A stretch of DNA of 64,000 bases from Cellulophaga baltica (GCF_018861125.1 NZ_JAHKQN010000005.1:34056-98055); one strand, 5' to 3'; numbered from the stretch's first letter, positions 34,993 to 44,996 are shown. The notes: a model not told the origin generated them from the sequence alone. Numbers and translations: made by a program.

Positions 34993-37623
34993 TTATTTTA
35001 AACTCGCTAAACTTTTTTCTAATGTTTCAATCTTAGCTTCAGCATCTGCTTGTTTTTTATACTCAATAGCAATCACTTTTTCTGGCGCATTACTAACAAA
35101 ACGCTCATTAGATAATTTCTTTCGAACAGACACTAAGAAGCCTTTGGTGTATTTTAATTCTTCTTCAATTTTTTTAATTTCAGCTTCAACGTCAATAGCT
35201 CCACTAATAGGAATAAAATACTCATTACTTTTTACTCTAAAAGTAAGCGCACCTTCTACTGCTTCATTAACATAATAAATACCAGAAACATTCGTAAGTT
35301 TTTTTATAATTACATCCCAATTTTTAGTAACATTACCGTCATTTAAAACAGATAGCTCTAAATATTCTTTCATTGGAATATTCTTTTGCTTTCTAATGGT
35401 ACGAACACCAGCAATAACTTCAGATGCAAAATCAAACTCTGAAATTAATTGTTCATTAACTTTTTCTTGAACTGGCCATTTCGCTACCACAAGTGCTTCT
35501 TCAGGCGTACGCTCTGTAATATGTTGCCATATTTCTTCCGTTAGGAAAGGCATAAATGGGTGCAACAATTTTAAGTTATTTTCAAAAACTGCAATTACAG
35601 CTTCAAAAGTAGTTTTATCAATTGGTTGTTGGTAAGCTGGTTTTACAATTTCTAACAACCAAGAACTATAATCATCCCAAACTAATTTATAAATTGCCAT
35701 TAAGGCATCAGAAATACGATATTTACTAAAATGATCTTCTATTTCTAAAAGAGTTTTGTTGAATTTAGCATTATACCATTCTAATCCTAATTTAGATGCT
35801 TCTGGTTGTGGTAAATCTGCTACTTCCCAACCTTGTACTAAACGGAAACCGTTCCAAATTTTATTAGCAAAATTTTTACCTTGTTGACAAAGTGCTTCGT
35901 CAAACATTAAATCATTACCTGCAGCAGCACTTAATAACAAACCTACACGAACACCATCTGCTCCGTATTCATTAATTAAACCTAAAGCATCAGGTGAATT
36001 ACCAAGCGATTTAGACATTTTTCTACGTTGCTTATCACGAACTAATCCAGTTAAATAAACATTTTCAAAAGGTCTCTTATCTTTATACTCATAACCTGCA
36101 ACAATCATACGCGCTACCCAGAAAAATAAAATATCTGGCCCCGTAACTAAATCATTTGTTGGGTAATAATATTCTATCTCTTTATTATCTGGTTCTAGAA
36201 TTCCATTAAAAACACTGATTGGCCACAACCATGATGAGAACCAAGTATCTAATGCATCATCATCTTGTTTTAAGTCTGAAATTTTTAAATCTGCCTTACC
36301 TGTTTTCTTAATTGCTTTCTTTAAAGCTTCATCTTTGGTTTCGGCAACAACAAAATCCTCTGCTCCTTCTCCATAGTAATATGCAGGTATTTGTTGTCCC
36401 CACCATAATTGACGAGAAATATTCCAATCACGAACATTTTCCATCCAATGACGGTATGTATTTTCAAACTTTTTAGGAAACAACTTTACATCTTGAGTTT
36501 CAAGCACCGCTTTTATTGCTGGCTCAGCAAGCTGTTCCATTTTTAAGAACCACTGATCTGACAATCTTGGTTCAATAACCGCCTTAGTTCTTTCAGATGT
36601 TCCTACCTTATTTAAGTGTGTTTCTGTCTTAACTAAAAAGCCTTTTTCTTCTAATTCTTTTGAGATTTCTTTACGAACTACAAAACGATCTTTACCTTCA
36701 TAATGTAAACCGTGATGATTTAAAGTCGCATTGGCGTTGAAAATATCAATAACTTCTAAATTATGCTTCTCACCTAAGGCCTTATCATTTATATCATGAG
36801 CTGGAGTTACTTTTAAACAACCAGTACCAAATTCAAGATCAACATACTCATCTTCTATAATAGGAATAACTCGACCACTTAATGGCACAATAGCTTTTTT
36901 CCCTTTCAAATGCACGTAACGTTCATCTGTTGGGTTAATACAAATTGCGGTATCACCTAAAATAGTTTCAGGTCTTGTAGTTGCAATAGTAACTTTTTCC
37001 GTTGAACCTTCAATTTGATATTCTAAATAATAAAGTAGCCCCTGCTTTTCTTCATGAATAACTTCTTCATCAGAAAGAGTTGTTTGTGCTTCAGGATCCC
37101 AGTTCACCATTCTAAAACCACGATAAATCAATCCTTTTTCATACAAATCAACAAAAACCTTAATTACAGAAGCAGACATATCATCATCTAATGTAAATTT
37201 GGTTCTATCCCAATCACACGAACAACCCAATTTTTTTAGTTGATCAAGGATTACACCTCCATATTCATCAGTCCAATCCCAAGCGTGCTTTAAAAATTCT
37301 TCACGAGTTAAATCGGCTTTATCAATTCCTTGCTCTTTTAATTTTGCAACAACTTTTGCTTCTGTAGCAATAGATGCGTGATCTGTACCAGGTACCCAAC
37401 AAGCATTTTTACCCATTAATCGGGCTCTTCTTATCAATACATCTTGAATTGTATTGTTTAGCATATGCCCCATGTGCAACACACCAGTAACGTTTGGCGG
37501 CGGAATTACAATAGTATAAGGCTCTCTTTCATCAGGAGTTGAATGAAAATAACCATTTCTCATCCAGTAATCATACCATTTATTCTCTACTTCATGAGAT
37601 TCATATTTTGACGCTATTTCCAT
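34993..37623 (-). CDS. valS: Valine--tRNA ligase
   Basis: 876 residues, typical class I ValRS. The HIGH motif reads HMGH at residues 50-53 ([17 protein letters not shown]), and KMSKS is at about 535-539 ([11 protein letters not shown]). The editing domain contains [16 protein letters not shown]. The tRNA-binding helical domain and a C-terminal coiled coil ([18 protein letters not shown]) are present, so the enzyme is complete. A long A/T-rich leader precedes it. No T-box is expected or seen in this phylum. Confidence 0.98.
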   Translation of the reverse strand: MEIASKYESHEVENKWYDYWMRNGYFHSTPDEREPYTIVIPPPNVTGVLHMGHMLNNTIQDVLIRRARLMGKNACWVPGTDHASIATEAKVVAKLKEQGIDKADLTREEFLKHAWDWTDEYGGVILDQLKKLGCSCDWDRTKFTLDDDMSASVIKVFVDLYEKGLIYRGFRMVNWDPEAQTTLSDEEVIHEEKQGLLYYLEYQIEGSTEKVTIATTRPETILGDTAICINPTDERYVHLKGKKAIVPLSGRVIPIIEDEYVDLEFGTGCLKVTPAHDINDKALGEKHNLEVIDIFNANATLNHHGLHYEGKDRFVVRKEISKELEEKGFLVKTETHLNKVGTSERTKAVIEPRLSDQWFLKMEQLAEPAIKAVLETQDVKLFPKKFENTYRHWMENVRDWNISRQLWWGQQIPAYYYGEGAEDFVVAETKDEALKKAIKKTGKADLKISDLKQDDDALDTWFSSWLWPISVFNGILEPDNKEIEYYYPTNDLVTGPDILFFWVARMIVAGYEYKDKRPFENVYLTGLVRDKQRRKMSKSLGNSPDALGLINEYGADGVRVGLLLSAAAGNDLMFDEALCQQGKNFANKIWNGFRLVQGWEVADLPQPEASKLGLEWYNAKFNKTLLEIEDHFSKYRISDALMAIYKLVWDDYSSWLLEIVKPAYQQPIDKTTFEAVIAVFENNLKLLHPFMPFLTEEIWQHITERTPEEALVVAKWPVQEKVNEQLISEFDFASEVIAGVRTIRKQKNIPMKEYLELSVLNDGNVTKNWDVIIKKLTNVSGIYYVNEAVEGALTFRVKSNEYFIPISGAIDVEAEIKKIEEELKYTKGFLVSVRKKLSNERFVSNAPEKVIAIEYKKQADAEAKIETLEKSLASLK

Positions 37624-37772
37624 ATTTTTTTTGGTACAGTTTTTGTTTTATTAAATAATGTATCTTCTATTTAGATGCACTGAAATGTTAAAAAAACAAT
37701 TTCAGCCTAGTAGAAATACGAAACAAAAATAAGTAACGTTATTTGATAACAAAAGAATTTTAAGGTTCATAT

Positions 37773-37789
37773 TAATTTTGTTAATTTTG
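37773..37789 (+). promoter_or_regulatory. Tandem -7 boxes upstream of the DUF1573 gene
   Basis: Two copies of TAATTTTG (37773-37780 and 37782-37789) stand one base apart, 26 bases before the ATG at 37815. Both match TAnnTTTG. No TTG is at the standard spacing, the nearest being 27 bases upstream of the first copy. Confidence 0.45.
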
Positions 37790-37814
37790 AGCCAAACCCA
37801 AAACAAAAAATATT

Positions 37815-38195
37815 ATGAAAAAAATAGTACTAGTTTTAGTTATTGGACTATTAGGTATTACTTTAAATGCCCAATCAGCCAAAATCGATTTTAAAAGTGA
37901 TACTGTTGATTACGGTGTAATTGAAAAAGGTGATGATGGTGTTAGAGTATTTAAATTTACAAACACTGGTGATGCACCATTAATAATTAGCAAAGTAAGT
38001 TCTAGCTGTGGATGTACAATCCCTAAAAAACCTACTGACCCAATTTTACCAGGTAAAGTTGGTGAAATTCAAGTAAAATACGACACTAAAAGAGTTGGAC
38101 CAATTAGAAAAGCGGTAACGGTAATATCAAATGCCGAGACACCAACGGTTGTTTTAAAAATAAAAGGAGAAGTTAAGGCTCCATCAGGAAAATAA
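37815..38195 (+). CDS. DUF1573 domain exported protein
   Basis: 126 residues: a signal peptide (1-20, ending LNAQ) and one DUF1573 domain, an immunoglobulin-like beta-sandwich. The hallmark FKFTNTGDAPLIISKVSSSCGCTIP with its paired Cys is complete, followed by PGKVGEIQVKYDTKRVGPIRK. The family is very common in Bacteroidota envelopes and its function is unknown. The gene is monocistronic with its own terminator. Confidence 0.93.
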   Translation: MKKIVLVLVIGLLGITLNAQSAKIDFKSDTVDYGVIEKGDDGVRVFKFTNTGDAPLIISKVSSSCGCTIPKKPTDPILPGKVGEIQVKYDTKRVGPIRKAVTVISNAETPTVVLKIKGEVKAPSGK

Positions 38196-38217
38196 GACAA
38201 TAATAATTACATATACT

Positions 38218-38245
38218 AAAAGCCCTAACAAATGTTAGGGCTTTT
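38218..38245 (+). terminator. Terminator after the DUF1573 gene
   Basis: A perfect 13-base stem AAAAGCCCTAACA with its complement, a two-base gap and a run of Ts. A strong intrinsic terminator. Confidence 0.9.
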
Positions 38246-38343
38246 TTTTATAACATTTTTTACAATTTACACGAATAAAATTATTACATTCTAAGTTGTT
38301 TACTTAGAGGTAATTTATTTTTTTTACTAAAAATTTTTTCCTC

Positions 38344-39570
38344 ATGCCCGCAATATCAAACAAAGGCCTATCAATGCCAGAATCTCCAATACGTAAATTG
38401 GTTCCTTTTGCTGATAATGCAAAACAAAAAGGCATTAATGTAATTCATTTAAATATTGGTCAGCCAGATATAAAAACACCACAAGTTGCTCTTGATGCTG
38501 TAAAAAATAACGATATCTCCATATTAAGTTATGCCAAAACAGAAGGCTCTTATAATTATAGAGAAAAATTAGCACATTATTACCTAAAAAATAACATTAC
38601 TATTAATGCTGATGATATACTTGTAACAACGGGTGCATCAGAAGCATTGTCATTTGTTATAGGCAGTATTGCTGATCAATATGATGAGATAATAATACCC
38701 GAACCATTTTACGCAAATTATAATAGTTTTTCTACTGCTTTTGGTGTTACTGTTATACCTATTGTTTCAAAAATTGAAACTGGTTTTGCTTTACCATCAA
38801 TCATAGAATTTGAAAAAGCTATTACTAAAAAGACTAAAGCAATTTTAATTTGTAACCCAAATAACCCAACGGGTTATCTGTATAGTAAAAAAGAAATTAA
38901 GCAATTAGCACATTTGGTAAAAAAACACGATCTTTTTTTAATAGTCGATGAGGTTTATCGTGAATTTATATACGATGGTAAGGAACATTATTCTGTTTTA
39001 AAAGAAAGTAATTTAGAAGAAAACGCAATTGTTATAGATTCTGTTTCGAAAAGATATAGTATGTGCGGTGCTAGAATTGGTTGTGTAATTACCAAAAATC
39101 AAATTTTAAGAAATACCATTCTTAAATTCATGCAAGCAAGACTATCACCACCTACATATGCTTTAATAGCTAGCGAAGCTGCTTTAGATACTCCACAAAG
39201 CTATTTTGATGATGTAATTGAAGAGTACGCGAGTAGAAGAAATATTTTAATTACAGAATTAAATAAAATTAATGAAGTAACAGTCGTTAACCCACAAGGA
39301 GCATTTTATTGCATTGTAAGCCTACCTATCAAAAATTCTGATACCTTTGCTCAGTGGTTACTTGAAAATTATAGCCTTGAAAACGAAACAATCATGGTTG
39401 CTCCGGCAGGAGGTTTTTACGCCACAGAAAATCTAGGAAATAATCAAATACGTATTGCCTACGTTTTAGAAAAAGAAATACTTAAAAGAGCTGTTCGTAT
39501 TTTACGTGAAGCCTTAAACACATACATTCTTAATGAACATTCAAAAGAATATATCCTTAAAGAAATATAA
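38344..39570 (+). CDS. PLP-dependent class I/II aminotransferase
   Basis: 408 residues. The fold type I markers are NPNNPTGYLYS, the DEVYREFIYDG segment and the PLP lysine in DSVSKRYSMCGARIG, with a late Arg in IRIAYVLE for the substrate carboxylate. It resembles aspartate/aromatic-type aminotransferases, but the amino donor cannot be assigned from sequence. The murB start lies 38 bases inside its 3-prime end, so the two share a transcript. Confidence 0.92.
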   Translation: MPAISNKGLSMPESPIRKLVPFADNAKQKGINVIHLNIGQPDIKTPQVALDAVKNNDISILSYAKTEGSYNYREKLAHYYLKNNITINADDILVTTGASEALSFVIGSIADQYDEIIIPEPFYANYNSFSTAFGVTVIPIVSKIETGFALPSIIEFEKAITKKTKAILICNPNNPTGYLYSKKEIKQLAHLVKKHDLFLIVDEVYREFIYDGKEHYSVLKESNLEENAIVIDSVSKRYSMCGARIGCVITKNQILRNTILKFMQARLSPPTYALIASEAALDTPQSYFDDVIEEYASRRNILITELNKINEVTVVNPQGAFYCIVSLPIKNSDTFAQWLLENYSLENETIMVAPAGGFYATENLGNNQIRIAYVLEKEILKRAVRILREALNTYILNEHSKEYILKEI

Positions 39571-40546
39571 TACTTTTGGCATTGATGTAACAGCAAAATA
39601 TTTTTGCGAAATTACATCTCTTCATGATTTATCAGAAGTATTACAGCTAGAAGAATATCCAAATATATTTGTAATTAGTGGTGGTAGTAATATGTTACTT
39701 ACTAATAATATTGACGCTCTAGTATTGCATATTAATATAAAAGGAATCACTATAATATCTGAGACTAATGACACTGTTACCGTTAAAGTAATGGCCGGTG
39801 AAAATTGGCATCAGTTTGTATTATGGTCCTTAGACAATAATTTTGGCGGCATTGAAAACATGTCTTTAATACCTGGCAACGTTGGCACTTCTCCTATTCA
39901 AAATATAGGTGCTTATGGTGTAGAGCTTAAAGATGTATTCTTTTCATGCGAAGCTGTAAATATTAAAACTCAAATCACTAAAACGTTTAGCAAAAGCGAA
40001 TGTAATTTTGGTTATAGAGAATCTTTCTTTAAGCGAGAAGGAAAAGACAAATTTATAATTACATCCGTAAACATTAAGCTTACAAAAAGCAATCATACGT
40101 TAAACACATCATACGGTACAATTGATACTGAGTTAGCTAAAAACGGAATTACAAACCCAACAATTAAAGATATTTCTAATGCTGTAATTACAATTAGGAA
40201 AAGTAAATTACCCGACCCTAACGAAATTGGTAACAGTGGTAGTTTTTTTAAAAACCCAATTTTAAATCTTAAAGAATTTAGTTCGTTTATTGAAAAAAAC
40301 CCGAAAGCACCATATTATAAAATGTCTGAAGACGAGTATAAAGTGCCTGCTGGCTGGCTAATTGAACAATGTGGCTTTAAAGGAAAACGTTTTGGCGATG
40401 CTGGAGTTCATGACAAACAAGCGCTCGTATTAGTTAACTATGGAGACGCATCTGGAAAAGATATTATACATTTGGCACAACAAATTATTAACGAAGTAGA
40501 TAAAAAATTTGAAATCTGTATTTTTCCAGAAGTAAATATTATATAA
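39533..40546 (+). CDS. murB: UDP-N-acetylenolpyruvoylglucosamine reductase
   Basis: 337 residues, the type I (E. coli-like) MurB. It reduces UDP-GlcNAc-enolpyruvate to UDP-MurNAc with NADPH and FAD. VISGGSNMLLTNN and GNVGTSPIQNIGAYG bind FAD, the catalytic Ser is in GNSGSFFKNP, and the terminal Glu is in CIFPEVN. The N-terminal KYNTFGIDVTAKYF is typical, so the start 38 bases inside the aminotransferase gene is trusted. An uncommon operon partner for a cell-wall gene. Confidence 0.95.
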   Translation: MNIQKNISLKKYNTFGIDVTAKYFCEITSLHDLSEVLQLEEYPNIFVISGGSNMLLTNNIDALVLHINIKGITIISETNDTVTVKVMAGENWHQFVLWSLDNNFGGIENMSLIPGNVGTSPIQNIGAYGVELKDVFFSCEAVNIKTQITKTFSKSECNFGYRESFFKREGKDKFIITSVNIKLTKSNHTLNTSYGTIDTELAKNGITNPTIKDISNAVITIRKSKLPDPNEIGNSGSFFKNPILNLKEFSSFIEKNPKAPYYKMSEDEYKVPAGWLIEQCGFKGKRFGDAGVHDKQALVLVNYGDASGKDIIHLAQQIINEVDKKFEICIFPEVNII

Positions 40547-40550
40547 AAAA

Positions 40551-40580
40551 ATAACCCCGATATCGAAATATCGGGGTTAT
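40551..40580 (+). terminator. Terminator after murB
   Basis: A 13-base perfect stem ATAACCCCGATAT with its complement and tetraloop CGAA, directly after the murB stop. The GC core is strong, but the T run after it is short (TTATACC), so the A-rich 5-prime side would favour the reverse orientation. It still ends the aminotransferase-murB unit. Confidence 0.75.
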
Positions 40581-40639
40581 ACCAAACCAAACTAACCAAA
40601 ATAAAGTATACGATAACCAGTCGTACACTTATTCTATTA

Positions 40640-40665
40640 TTGTAACAATCAATTTTATAAATTTG
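40640..40665 (+). promoter_or_regulatory. Possible promoter of the sigma/anti-sigma operon
   Basis: TTG (40640-40642), 15 bases, then TAAATTTG (40658-40665), 75 bases before the ATG at 40741. The -7 box is a good match but the spacing is shorter than the usual 17-23. No separate ECF-type self-regulated promoter could be identified by eye. Confidence 0.4.
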
Positions 40666-40740
40666 CGTTACATTATTAATTACGTAGAAAAAGTATTTTT
40701 AGATTTTTTAAACATGATATTTTTCTAACTAAAATTTTAC

Positions 40741-41307
40741 ATGAGTACATTATTAGAAAATCATATTGTTGAACTTCTGCAAGAAAGAAATGAAAAAGCC
40801 ATTTCTCTTTTATATGAAAACTACAGTGACACCCTTTATGGTGTAGCGTTTAAAGTAGTAAAAGATGAGGCCATTGCCCAAGATGTTTTACAAGAGAGTT
40901 TTGTTAAAATCTGGAAAAAAGCAGACACTTACGACCCTAAAAAAGCAAAGTTATTTACTTGGCTTTTTAGAATCACCAGAAACACAGCTATAGATAAGCT
41001 TAGAAGCGCAAAGAAGAAAACTGAAAAAGAGATCCAAATTGATGTTTCTGACGTATATAAATTAGGAATTGACGGAGTTGATCCTGATTGCATTGACATG
41101 AAAGAGAACCTTGACAAAATAGATTTAAAGTACAAAACTGTACTTGAAGCTTTATTTTTTGAGGGAATGACACAACAGGAAGCAAGTGATGAACTTGATA
41201 TTCCGTTAGGAACAATAAAATCTAGATTAAAAATTGGTTTAAGAGAATTACGTAAAATTTATGTTGAGCCAATTATTCTATTAATACTAATACACCTAAT
41301 ATCATAA
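40741..41307 (+). CDS. ECF RNA polymerase sigma factor
   Basis: 188 residues. Region 2 has LYGVAFKVVKDEAIAQDVLQESFVKIWKK and FTWLFRITRNTAIDKLRS. Region 4 has GMTQQEASDELDIPLGTIKSRLKIGLRELRK, a clear helix-turn-helix. It ends in a hydrophobic tail (EPIILLILIHLIS), unusual for a sigma factor. The next gene, 4 bases downstream, encodes a membrane anti-sigma factor, so activity is likely held at the membrane until a signal arrives. Confidence 0.93.
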   Translation: MSTLLENHIVELLQERNEKAISLLYENYSDTLYGVAFKVVKDEAIAQDVLQESFVKIWKKADTYDPKKAKLFTWLFRITRNTAIDKLRSAKKKTEKEIQIDVSDVYKLGIDGVDPDCIDMKENLDKIDLKYKTVLEALFFEGMTQQEASDELDIPLGTIKSRLKIGLRELRKIYVEPIILLILIHLIS

Positions 41308-41311
41308 CGTT

Positions 41312-42073
41312 ATGAAAGATAAAATAAAAGATTTTTTAGACACAGATCTTCTTGAAAAATACTTATTAGGTACTACTACAGAATTAGAAAAGCACAAAGT
41401 AGAGCGTTACATTGCTATGTACCCAGAAGTAAGAAAAACGTATAACGAACTTCAAGACAACTTAGAAGAGTTTGCTAAAATATACGCTTTAAAAACTCCT
41501 GAAGGATTAAAAGAGAAGATTACAAATACAGTAAAAGCTCAAAGCAAAACTAAACGCAAATTTATAAACTATGCTATTGCAGCAAGTGTTGTAACTTTTA
41601 TATCCATCACCGCTTCTTATTTTTTCTATAATGAAAATCAAAATTTACAAGAAGAAAACACTGTTGTTACTAATCAAATCAAGCTTTTAGAAGCTGACAT
41701 GAAACAAAGATTAGAAGATGTTCGAAATCAATTTATTGTTTTGAACAATCCTCAAACAAAAAAATACAATGTAAGGGGTAACAAAAGAGGAAAAGATCTA
41801 AAGGCTGTGGCTTATGTGAACCCTGTAAAAAAGCTTTCTTACATCAATTTACAAAACATGCCTCATCTTGAAGAGGGTGAATGTTTACAAATGTGGGCTG
41901 AAGTAAATGGTGAAATGATTAATCTTGGTATTCTTAGAGACTCAGGCGATAAAGATAATTTATTAGCCTTGCCTTATGCTAAAAATGCTGTTGGCTATAT
42001 TACAATTGAACCTAAAGGAGGTAATGAAACCCCTACAGTTGATAATATTGTAGCAAACATTAGCATTAATTAA
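41312..42073 (+). CDS. Anti-sigma factor, RskA family
   Basis: 253 residues. A cytoplasmic anti-sigma domain (1-75, with LLEKYLLGTTTELEKHKVERYIAMYPEVRKTYNELQ), one membrane segment (about 77-98), a coiled-coil stretch with NLQEENTVVTNQIKLLEADMKQRLEDVRNQF (as separate heptads) and a C-terminal periplasmic RskA domain with YINLQNMPHLEEGECLQMWAEV and YITIEPKGGNETPTV. It binds and restrains the sigma factor encoded just upstream. The zinc-type HxxxCxxC motif is absent, so release by redox is unlikely. Confidence 0.9.
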   Translation: MKDKIKDFLDTDLLEKYLLGTTTELEKHKVERYIAMYPEVRKTYNELQDNLEEFAKIYALKTPEGLKEKITNTVKAQSKTKRKFINYAIAASVVTFISITASYFFYNENQNLQEENTVVTNQIKLLEADMKQRLEDVRNQFIVLNNPQTKKYNVRGNKRGKDLKAVAYVNPVKKLSYINLQNMPHLEEGECLQMWAEVNGEMINLGILRDSGDKDNLLALPYAKNAVGYITIEPKGGNETPTVDNIVANISIN

Positions 42074-42117
42074 CTTCTATTTAGAATTGCGAAACGCCCA
42101 TAAAATTAAATATTTTG

Positions 42118-42125
42118 TACCTTTG
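42118..42125 (+). promoter_or_regulatory. -7 box upstream of the 67-residue protein gene
   Basis: TACCTTTG, 16 bases before the ATG at 42141, fits TAnnTTTG. The nearest upstream TTG is 28 bases away, too far for a standard -33 element. Confidence 0.45.
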
Positions 42126-42140
42126 TAAAAATATTTTACT

Positions 42141-42344
42141 ATGAAATTGGTACTATTAACAATTGGGTTACTTGCACTTGCTTTTGCAGGAATAGCAATT
42201 AAAATTTGGTCTAAAAAAGATGGTAAGTTTGCTGGCACATGTGCTAGCCAAAGTCCGTTCTTAAACCAAGGTGGCGAAGCTTGTGGTTTTTGCGGTAAAT
42301 TACCAGAAGAACAAGACTGCAAAAAAGATAACACAACTGCTTAA
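42141..42344 (+). CDS. Small membrane or exported protein with Cys motifs
   Basis: 67 residues. A hydrophobic N-terminus (1-22) is either a membrane anchor or an uncleaved signal, followed by a short tail with four Cys (GTCAS, EACGFCGK, QDC). Homologues in flavobacteria are annotated as membrane or secreted protein with no known role. CGFCG looks like a redox or metal pair. The gene lies between the anti-sigma factor and a second sigma factor and probably has its own promoter. Confidence 0.7.
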   Translation: MKLVLLTIGLLALAFAGIAIKIWSKKDGKFAGTCASQSPFLNQGGEACGFCGKLPEEQDCKKDNTTA

Positions 42345-42377
42345 TACCTCATGATTTTATAGTTTTAAACATCAAAT

Positions 42378-42947
42378 TTGGAAAAAACCAAAGATAACAA
42401 TCTACAAAACACTATTGCCAAAGCGAAAGCTGGCAATCAAATTGCTTTTAGTCAATTATTAGATTCGTTATGGAATGATGTTTATAGTTTTCAACTATTA
42501 AGAACTAAAAATGAGAATGATGCTGAAGATATTACCATTCAAACCTTCTCAAAAGCTTTTGATAAATTAAGCACCTATGATGAATCTTATAGTTTTAAAA
42601 CTTGGCTAATTACTATTTCAAAAAACATTCATGTAGATCTTATTCGAAAAAGAAAAAAGAATCTTATTGAAAATAATGACAAAGGCTCTGAAGCTTACAC
42701 GAAAGTATTAGATGATTCTCCGTCTGCTGAAGACCAATTAATAAGTCAGCAAAACTTAGCAACGCTTTTAGAACACATAAAAAGCTTAAAGCCTCACTAC
42801 CAAGAAGTTATTAATTTACGATATTTTAATGAACTTAGTTATGCTGCAATAGCTTTACAGCTTAACGAACCTATAAACAATGTAAAAGTGAAACTTTTAC
42901 GTGCTAAAAAGCTACTTCTAGCAACTATTAAGGCTAACAAATCATAA
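42378..42947 (+). CDS. Second ECF-type sigma factor (TTG start)
   Basis: 189 residues. Region 2 shows NDAEDITIQTFSKAFDKL and FKTWLITISKNIHVDLIRKRKKN. Region 4 shows LKPHYQEVINLRYFNELSYAAIALQLNEPINNVKVKLLRAKKLL. The frame opens with TTG at 42378 and no nearby ATG fits the family N-terminus. There is no anti-sigma gene beside it. It may be housekeeping-like in Flavobacteriia, where a sigma factor near lipA is common in my recollection. Confidence 0.88.
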   Translation: MEKTKDNNLQNTIAKAKAGNQIAFSQLLDSLWNDVYSFQLLRTKNENDAEDITIQTFSKAFDKLSTYDESYSFKTWLITISKNIHVDLIRKRKKNLIENNDKGSEAYTKVLDDSPSAEDQLISQQNLATLLEHIKSLKPHYQEVINLRYFNELSYAAIALQLNEPINNVKVKLLRAKKLLLATIKANKS

Positions 42948-43027
42948 ATTTTTAATCTAAATTTAAGGTGTTAAATATCACAATACATACTCTTTTGTAT
43001 TAAGTAAGTAGTACCTAAAATAGTTTG

Positions 43028-43035
43028 TATCTTTG
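43028..43035 (+). promoter_or_regulatory. -7 box upstream of lipA
   Basis: TATCTTTG, 14 bases before the ATG at 43050, matches TAnnTTTG. Its closeness means a leader of only a few bases, which also argues against the longer TTG start at 43044. Confidence 0.5.
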
Positions 43036-43049
43036 TATAAAAATTGACG

Positions 43050-43925
43050 ATGAGCGATACCACTACACAAAGTGTTTCTCCTCCTAAAGGGAAACCAAAA
43101 TGGTTACGAGTAAAACTTCCGACAGGTAAAAAATATACACAACTAAGAGGTTTAGTTGACAAATATGACCTACACACTATCTGTACTTCTGGTAGTTGCC
43201 CAAATATGGGTGAATGCTGGGGAGAAGGAACAGCTACGTTCATGATTTTAGGAAATATTTGTACACGTTCTTGTGGTTTTTGCGGTGTAAAAACTGGAAG
43301 ACCAGAAAATGTTGATTGGGAAGAACCAGAAAAAGTTGCACGTTCGATTAAAATAATGAGCATTAAACATGCAGTTATTACATCGGTTGACAGGGATGAT
43401 ATAAAAGATATGGGTTCAATTATTTGGGCAGAAACTGTGAAAGCAATTCGCCGTATGAACCCGAACACAACACTTGAAACTTTAATTCCTGATTTTCAAG
43501 GCATAGAAACTCATTTAGATAGAATAATAGCTGTTAATCCAGAAGTTGTTTCTCATAATATGGAAACCGTTAAACGTTTAACTCGTGAAGTGCGTATACA
43601 AGCTAAGTATGAACGTAGTCTTGAAGTTTTACGCTATTTGAGAGCAAACGGAATTAACAGAACAAAATCGGGTATTATGCTTGGTTTAGGTGAGCTTGAA
43701 GAAGAAGTAATACAAACCATGCAAGATTTACGTGATGCAAATGTTGATGTAATTACTATTGGTCAATATTTACAACCAAGTAAAAAACACCTTCCTGTTA
43801 AAGAATTTATCACTCCTGAACAATTTAAAAAATACGAAGAAATTGGTCTTGAAATGGGCTTCAGACACGTAGAAAGCGGCGCTTTAGTTCGTTCATCTTA
43901 CAAAGCACACAAGCATATAAACTAA
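43050..43925 (+). CDS. lipA: Lipoyl synthase
   Basis: 291 residues from the ATG at 43050 (a TTG six bases upstream is also in frame but less likely). This radical-SAM enzyme inserts two sulfurs into octanoyl-carrier proteins. The auxiliary cluster uses Cys45, Cys50 and Cys56 ([12 protein letters not shown]), and the radical-SAM cluster uses Cys71, Cys75 and Cys78 (CTRSCGFC). The C-terminal VRSSYKA supplies the Ser ligand. The protein is complete, and octanoyl transferase LipB is not in the window. Confidence 0.97.
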   Translation: MSDTTTQSVSPPKGKPKWLRVKLPTGKKYTQLRGLVDKYDLHTICTSGSCPNMGECWGEGTATFMILGNICTRSCGFCGVKTGRPENVDWEEPEKVARSIKIMSIKHAVITSVDRDDIKDMGSIIWAETVKAIRRMNPNTTLETLIPDFQGIETHLDRIIAVNPEVVSHNMETVKRLTREVRIQAKYERSLEVLRYLRANGINRTKSGIMLGLGELEEEVIQTMQDLRDANVDVITIGQYLQPSKKHLPVKEFITPEQFKKYEEIGLEMGFRHVESGALVRSSYKAHKHIN

Positions 43926-43935
43926 ATTATATTTT

Positions 43936-43974
43936 ATTGTTTTCTTCTTCATTATCCATAAAGAAGAAAACAAT
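43936..43974 (+). promoter_or_regulatory. Perfect hairpin between lipA and gap
   Basis: A 14-base perfect stem ATTGTTTTCTTCTT with its complement and an 11-base loop ends 8 bases before the gap ATG. There is no T run after it, so a plain terminator is doubtful. It could be a lipA 3-prime end, an RNA processing site, or a structure in the gap leader that affects initiation. Confidence 0.5.
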
Positions 43975-43982
43975 TCTCCACT

Positions 43983-44996
43983 ATGAAACAAGTACAAGTT
44001 GGTATTAATGGTTTTGGACGTATAGGTAGAACACTTTTTAGATTATTACAAAAACAATCAAATATAAAAGTAGTAGCTATTAATGATTTGGCTAATACCG
44101 AAACACTTGCTCATTTATTAAAATATGACAGTATTCATGGCGTATTAAACAATAATGTTACTCATACCGAGAATACAATTACAATTGACGAAGGCTCCCC
44201 TATTACTGTTTTACAAGAGAATGCTCCAAAAAACATCAATTGGAAAAAATACAATGTTGATGTTGTAGTTGAAGCTACTGGTAAGTTTAAAACAAAAGCA
44301 CAATTAGACTTTCATATTAAAAATGGAGCAAAAAAAGTAATTCTTTCTGTTCCACCAGAAGATGATAGCATTAAAATGGTAGTCTTAGGTATCAATGAAG
44401 ATATCATAACTAAAAGTGATACTATTATCTCAAATGCATCATGCACAACAAATAATGCTGCTCCTATGGTGAAAGTTATTAATGAGTTGTGCGGTATAGA
44501 ACAAGCATATATTACTACAATACATTCATATACTACTGATCAAAGTTTACACGATCAACCACATCGTGATTTAAGAAGAGCAAGAGCAGCAGGGCAATCA
44601 ATTGTACCAACAACAACTGGTGCTGCAAAGGCTTTAACTAAAATTTTCCCTGATTTAGACGGAATTATTGGAGGTTGCGGAATTAGAGTCCCTGTAGCAA
44701 ATGGATCGTTAACCGATATTACTTTTAATGTTAAGAAAGAAACATCAATAAAAGAAATTAACGAAGCTTTTAAAAAAATTTCTGAGAATTCATTAAAAAA
44801 TATATTATTTTACACTCAAGATCCTATAGTTTCTATTGATGTAAACAATAGTTGTTATTCTTGTACGTTTGATTCACTGATGACCTCAGTTATTGGAAAA
44901 ATGGTGAAAATAATTGGTTGGTATGATAATGAGACTGGGTACAGTAGTAGAATTATAGATTTAATTAATTTAATGCAAGCTAAATCGTTCATTTGA
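43983..44996 (+). CDS. gap: Glyceraldehyde-3-phosphate dehydrogenase
   Basis: 337 residues. NAD-binding GINGFGRIGRTLFRL at the N-terminus, catalytic Cys154 in SNASCTTNN, and WYDNETGYSSRIIDL at the end. The residue four after the catalytic Cys is Asn where many enzymes have a second Cys (CTTNC). It converts glyceraldehyde-3-phosphate to 1,3-bisphosphoglycerate. The position after lipA and before a sensor kinase is not a glycolytic operon, so this may be a second paralogue. The stop overlaps the kinase TTG start (TTGA). Confidence 0.93.
   Translation: MKQVQVGINGFGRIGRTLFRLLQKQSNIKVVAINDLANTETLAHLLKYDSIHGVLNNNVTHTENTITIDEGSPITVLQENAPKNINWKKYNVDVVVEATGKFKTKAQLDFHIKNGAKKVILSVPPEDDSIKMVVLGINEDIITKSDTIISNASCTTNNAAPMVKVINELCGIEQAYITTIHSYTTDQSLHDQPHRDLRRARAAGQSIVPTTTGAAKALTKIFPDLDGIIGGCGIRVPVANGSLTDITFNVKKETSIKEINEAFKKISENSLKNILFYTQDPIVSIDVNNSCYSCTFDSLMTSVIGKMVKIIGWYDNETGYSSRIIDLINLMQAKSFI

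Noticed and set aside
42971..43468. Minus-strand frame of 165 codons opposite lipA
   Set aside because: Fully antisense to the conserved lipA iron-sulfur region; no domain is visible.
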